The notes beneath the pieces were generated by a model. That model was not told the origin of the DNA and ran no database searches. It was given only the letters and a program-made list of their open reading frames with translations. From the NCBI RefSeq assembly GCF_000429945.1, contig NZ_AUCV01000055.1:1-35932 (forward strand): a DNA stretch of 35,932 nucleotides, given 5' to 3'. The first letter of the stretch is position 1; each line of letters begins with the position of its first letter. This DNA comes from Desulfogranum japonicum DSM 18378. Its GTDB lineage: Bacteria; Desulfobacterota; Desulfobulbia; Desulfobulbales; Desulfobulbaceae. Both the position numbers and the translations under genes were made by a program. This document shows, piece by piece, positions 33,998 through 35,932 of this stretch.

Positions 33998-34693
33998 AGA
34001 AACAGTCTCAGATTCGTGAACAACAACTATGCTTTTTTAGGCATCGCTACTCGAAGATCAACGAGCAAAAAAGATATGGCAGAAGGTAATGAGTGCTCCC
34101 TCTATAATACGCCCGCAGTTTGGACGACCAGAGAATACCCTTCCAGAGATGATTGTAGTACAGATGTCCAGCAACAGGCAAACAGGAAAATCATATTGAG
34201 AGTAATTATGCCACAGAAGTGTTTACAGGCTGAAATGACAAGACAATGCATGTGAGTTTGTGGCACTCCAGAGAGAATCGCTACTGCGAACTTTGGAGGC
34301 AAGCCCTGAGTGTTAACAGGAAAATGTATAGCGTGTGGCTCTTAAAAGTTGAGAGAAATAAAAGCAAAGCAAATAAATATACATTGGGACACAACGATAA
34401 TTTCTAGCAGTCATATTTTTGTATTGCACAGAGAAGTTTTCCTCTACATAATGCGAAGATATATAGCTTGATACTAGTAGCCCTAATGTAGCCCGCATGT
34501 GTTGTTACACATACAATAACAAATAACAATGCAAGCCCAAAGGGACTAATTTATGGACAGACACTATCTATCCGAAGATGATTTACGGTGTTTCAACTCA
34601 TTGACAGCGTTCTGGCAAGTCATAAAACGATCATAACTGTGTCTGAATTTATCCAGTAACTACGAACAAAAAAGCAAACATAGCAAATAACCG
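33998..34693. other. Gene-free AT-rich region upstream of the RiPP cluster
   Basis: No convincing gene is visible here. It should hold the promoter of the TfuA-led operon on the minus strand and that of the plus-strand gene at 34694. A perfect TATAAT (34113-34118, plus strand) has no matching -35 box; its complement reads TATTAT on the minus strand, about 120 bp before the TfuA start, with a poor -35. No regulator-binding palindrome stands out. Confidence 0.4.
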
Positions 34694-35386
34694 ATGATTA
34701 ACATATGTTTTTCAATATTTTTACTCTTCTCAGTTGCACATAATACTCCAGAAAAAACTACAGAAAATTTACAGAATGATTTCTTATACCTGATCAGAAA
34801 AAAAATAATTGTTGTAGATACAGTCGAAGCAGATGGAGGTCTTAAAAAAGCACACATAGACTTTTCGCAAGGTCATGAAAATCTGCAAATCAGTTTGACG
34901 AACAAAGGAACAGAAAAAACAAAATTTACCATCCCATGCGGTTTAGTTTTCAATCCATCCGACCAAAACTTGCAGCCAATGATGAGCGTTCAATCGGCAA
35001 CACGTGAAATTGCACCAGGAAAGACTGTTGGTCTGAGTCTACATGTTGTCTGTATTGATAGCGGCGCTGATATGCCCATAAAGGATGATAAATATTCAGT
35101 TGGTTACATACAAACTGGTAACCTCAAAAAAATGGCAGATTGCCTCTGTAGCGTACCAAATATATCTGATGACCCTATGGGTGTACAGTTTGCTATATGG
35201 GAGATAGGAAACCCAAATGTAACAAACACAAGAAATACGATGAAAAAAGAAGATTTAGAAAAAACAGTTAAAACATACCAATCAAACGGAATATCTATAC
35301 CCAAAATGATAACAAACGCAATAACATATTATAACAACTCAGAAATTTGGCTAGAACAGTGCAAGGTTGAAAAAAAAGAAAAATAA
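34694..35386 (+). CDS. Hypothetical secreted protein, low GC
   Basis: I do not recognise this 230-residue protein. It starts with a short hydrophobic segment (MINICFSIFLLFSVAHN) that can be a signal peptide. Residues about 55-125 look like an extracellular beta-sandwich with the conserved-looking stretch IPCGLVFNPSDQNLQPM and a following SLHVVCIDSG. Four Cys (about 82, 119, 147, 149 by eye) could form disulfides. Base composition is clearly more AT-rich than the neighbouring cluster, and it lies alone between a gene-free stretch and an IS remnant, consistent with recent acquisition. Function unknown. Confidence 0.55.
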   Translation: MINICFSIFLLFSVAHNTPEKTTENLQNDFLYLIRKKIIVVDTVEADGGLKKAHIDFSQGHENLQISLTNKGTEKTKFTIPCGLVFNPSDQNLQPMMSVQSATREIAPGKTVGLSLHVVCIDSGADMPIKDDKYSVGYIQTGNLKKMADCLCSVPNISDDPMGVQFAIWEIGNPNVTNTRNTMKKEDLEKTVKTYQSNGISIPKMITNAITYYNNSEIWLEQCKVEKKEK

Positions 35387-35665
35387 CATATCAATATAAA
35401 GAGGCTGGACTTATTCAACAACCCATCATGCTGATTTCCTCACTCTCGCAATCTCCCTTTCCCTTCAGTTTTGATAAAAAAACAAATACTTCGCCATTAC
35501 CTCTATGCTTGCCCCGGTTTCCGTAGCCTTGCTTACCATATTTTCCCCAAAAACTGTATTTGCGTCCATGGTTCCTTCGAAGTTCCTGCATATACTGTTC
35601 ATGGTTGGGAAGTAAGCGATTAAAGAACCGCTTCTACCCGGCCCAGGGCTATCGCATGGGTAATG

Positions 35666-35932
35666 TCAGCCAAACAATACCTTAGCAAGATAATTATTGT
35701 CCCACCCAGCTTTCTGACGTTTGATTTGAGTGCCGACTTTGGCAGTTTTTTCCTGCTTGAGTAAATTCAGTGCTATATGTCTTAATAGAGCTAGGTTTTC
35801 AGCACTATGGCCATTTCGGACCCTGGATTCATCCTCACGAAAAGCAACATCAAGTACCCAATGCAGTTTGTTTTCAATGCCCCAATGTTGGCGAACGACA
35901 TTCATAAAGTTGCAGGCATTCACCTCTGCAAG
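35666..35932 (-). CDS. C-terminal part of an ISAs1-family transposase, cut by window edge
   Basis: The frame is open to the right edge. It encodes RQHWGIENKLHWVLDVAFRE, then DESRVRNGHSAENLALLRHI and ALNLLKQEKTAKVGTQIKRQ, ending KVLFG. This is the conserved C-terminal block of ISAs1-family DDE transposases, with the catalytic Glu region (HWGIENKLHW) inside. The N-terminal two thirds lie outside, so I cannot say whether the element is intact. About 280 bp between it and the 34694 gene hold no supportable gene. Confidence 0.8.
   Translation of the reverse strand, partial: LAEVNACNFMNVVRQHWGIENKLHWVLDVAFREDESRVRNGHSAENLALLRHIALNLLKQEKTAKVGTQIKRQKAGWDNNYLAKVLFG

Noticed and set aside
33077..34255. 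Long plus-strand open frame (392 codons) opposite TfuA
   Set aside because: It lies antisense to a gene with clear family motifs, and its product has no recognisable domain; shadow frame.
34553..34636. Short plus-strand frame beginning MDRHYLSEDDLR
   Set aside because: Only 27 codons, no ribosome-binding site and no relation to the cluster; probably chance.
35415..35591. 58-codon minus-strand frame rich in Lys, Arg and Gly
   Set aside because: No ribosome-binding site, a biased low-complexity product and no family resemblance; it lies in the debris beside the ISAs1 remnant.

Overview
The window is about 36 kb from a Gram-negative bacterium: it has outer-membrane, periplasmic and TolC-type proteins, lipobox-like signals and c-type cytochromes. 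The mix of a Rieske/cytochrome b complex with multihaem c subunits, glycolipid-type glycosyltransferases, IS debris and a nitrile-hydratase-leader (NHLP) peptide cluster would suit a deltaproteobacterium-like lineage (Desulfobacterota, perhaps Desulfobulbales). The taxonomy is inference; no marker gene is present.

Left part (1-5.3 kb). The start of an IS transposase runs off the left edge (minus), next to a 5'-truncated outer-membrane beta-barrel gene. A minus-strand respiratory operon follows: Rieske protein, cytochrome b, diheme cytochrome c, triheme cytochrome c. Together they would form a quinol:cytochrome c oxidoreductase.

Middle left (5.6-11.2 kb). A plus-strand trio encodes an MGDG-synthase/UgtP-like glycosyltransferase, a DedA-family membrane protein and a GT4 glycosyltransferase, so a glycolipid operon is likely. 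It is followed by repeat-rich debris: short inverted-repeat elements, a decayed REP-associated Y1 transposase, and a 294-bp direct duplication of part of that transposase flanking an orphan secreted-protein gene. A 77-bp duplicate of the GT4 gene's 3' end lies next to the second copy.

Main feature (11.2-34.0 kb). A single minus-strand array of 14 genes forms a ribosomal-peptide (RiPP) cluster. In transcription order it is TfuA, stand-alone YcaO, HlyD-type adaptor, C39-peptidase ABC exporter, second NHLM-type ABC transporter, membrane-anchored periplasmic binding protein, ThiF-like adenylyltransferase, a protein I do not recognise, TolC-like outer-membrane factor, NHLP precursor peptide, B12-binding radical SAM enzyme, two tandem ThiF-like/YcaO cyclodehydratase fusions (one with and one without an N-terminal leader-recognition domain), SagB-type FMN dehydrogenase and, after intercistronic hairpins, a small four-helix membrane protein. 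The precursor ends in a GG site followed by a tail in which 11 of 14 residues are Cys, Ser or Thr. The plain reading is a polyazole peptide made by the fusions plus SagB, possibly further altered by YcaO-TfuA (thioamidation in known systems) and by the radical SAM enzyme, then cleaved by the C39 domain and exported through HlyD/TolC. The combination of three YcaO proteins, TfuA, B12-radical SAM and ThiF around one precursor is the strongest candidate for an undescribed system here.

Right end (34.0-35.9 kb). A 0.7-kb gene-free AT-rich stretch precedes a low-GC hypothetical secreted-protein gene. The C-terminal part of an ISAs1-family transposase runs off the right edge. IS fragments at both ends and the decayed transposases between suggest a region shaped by repeated insertion.
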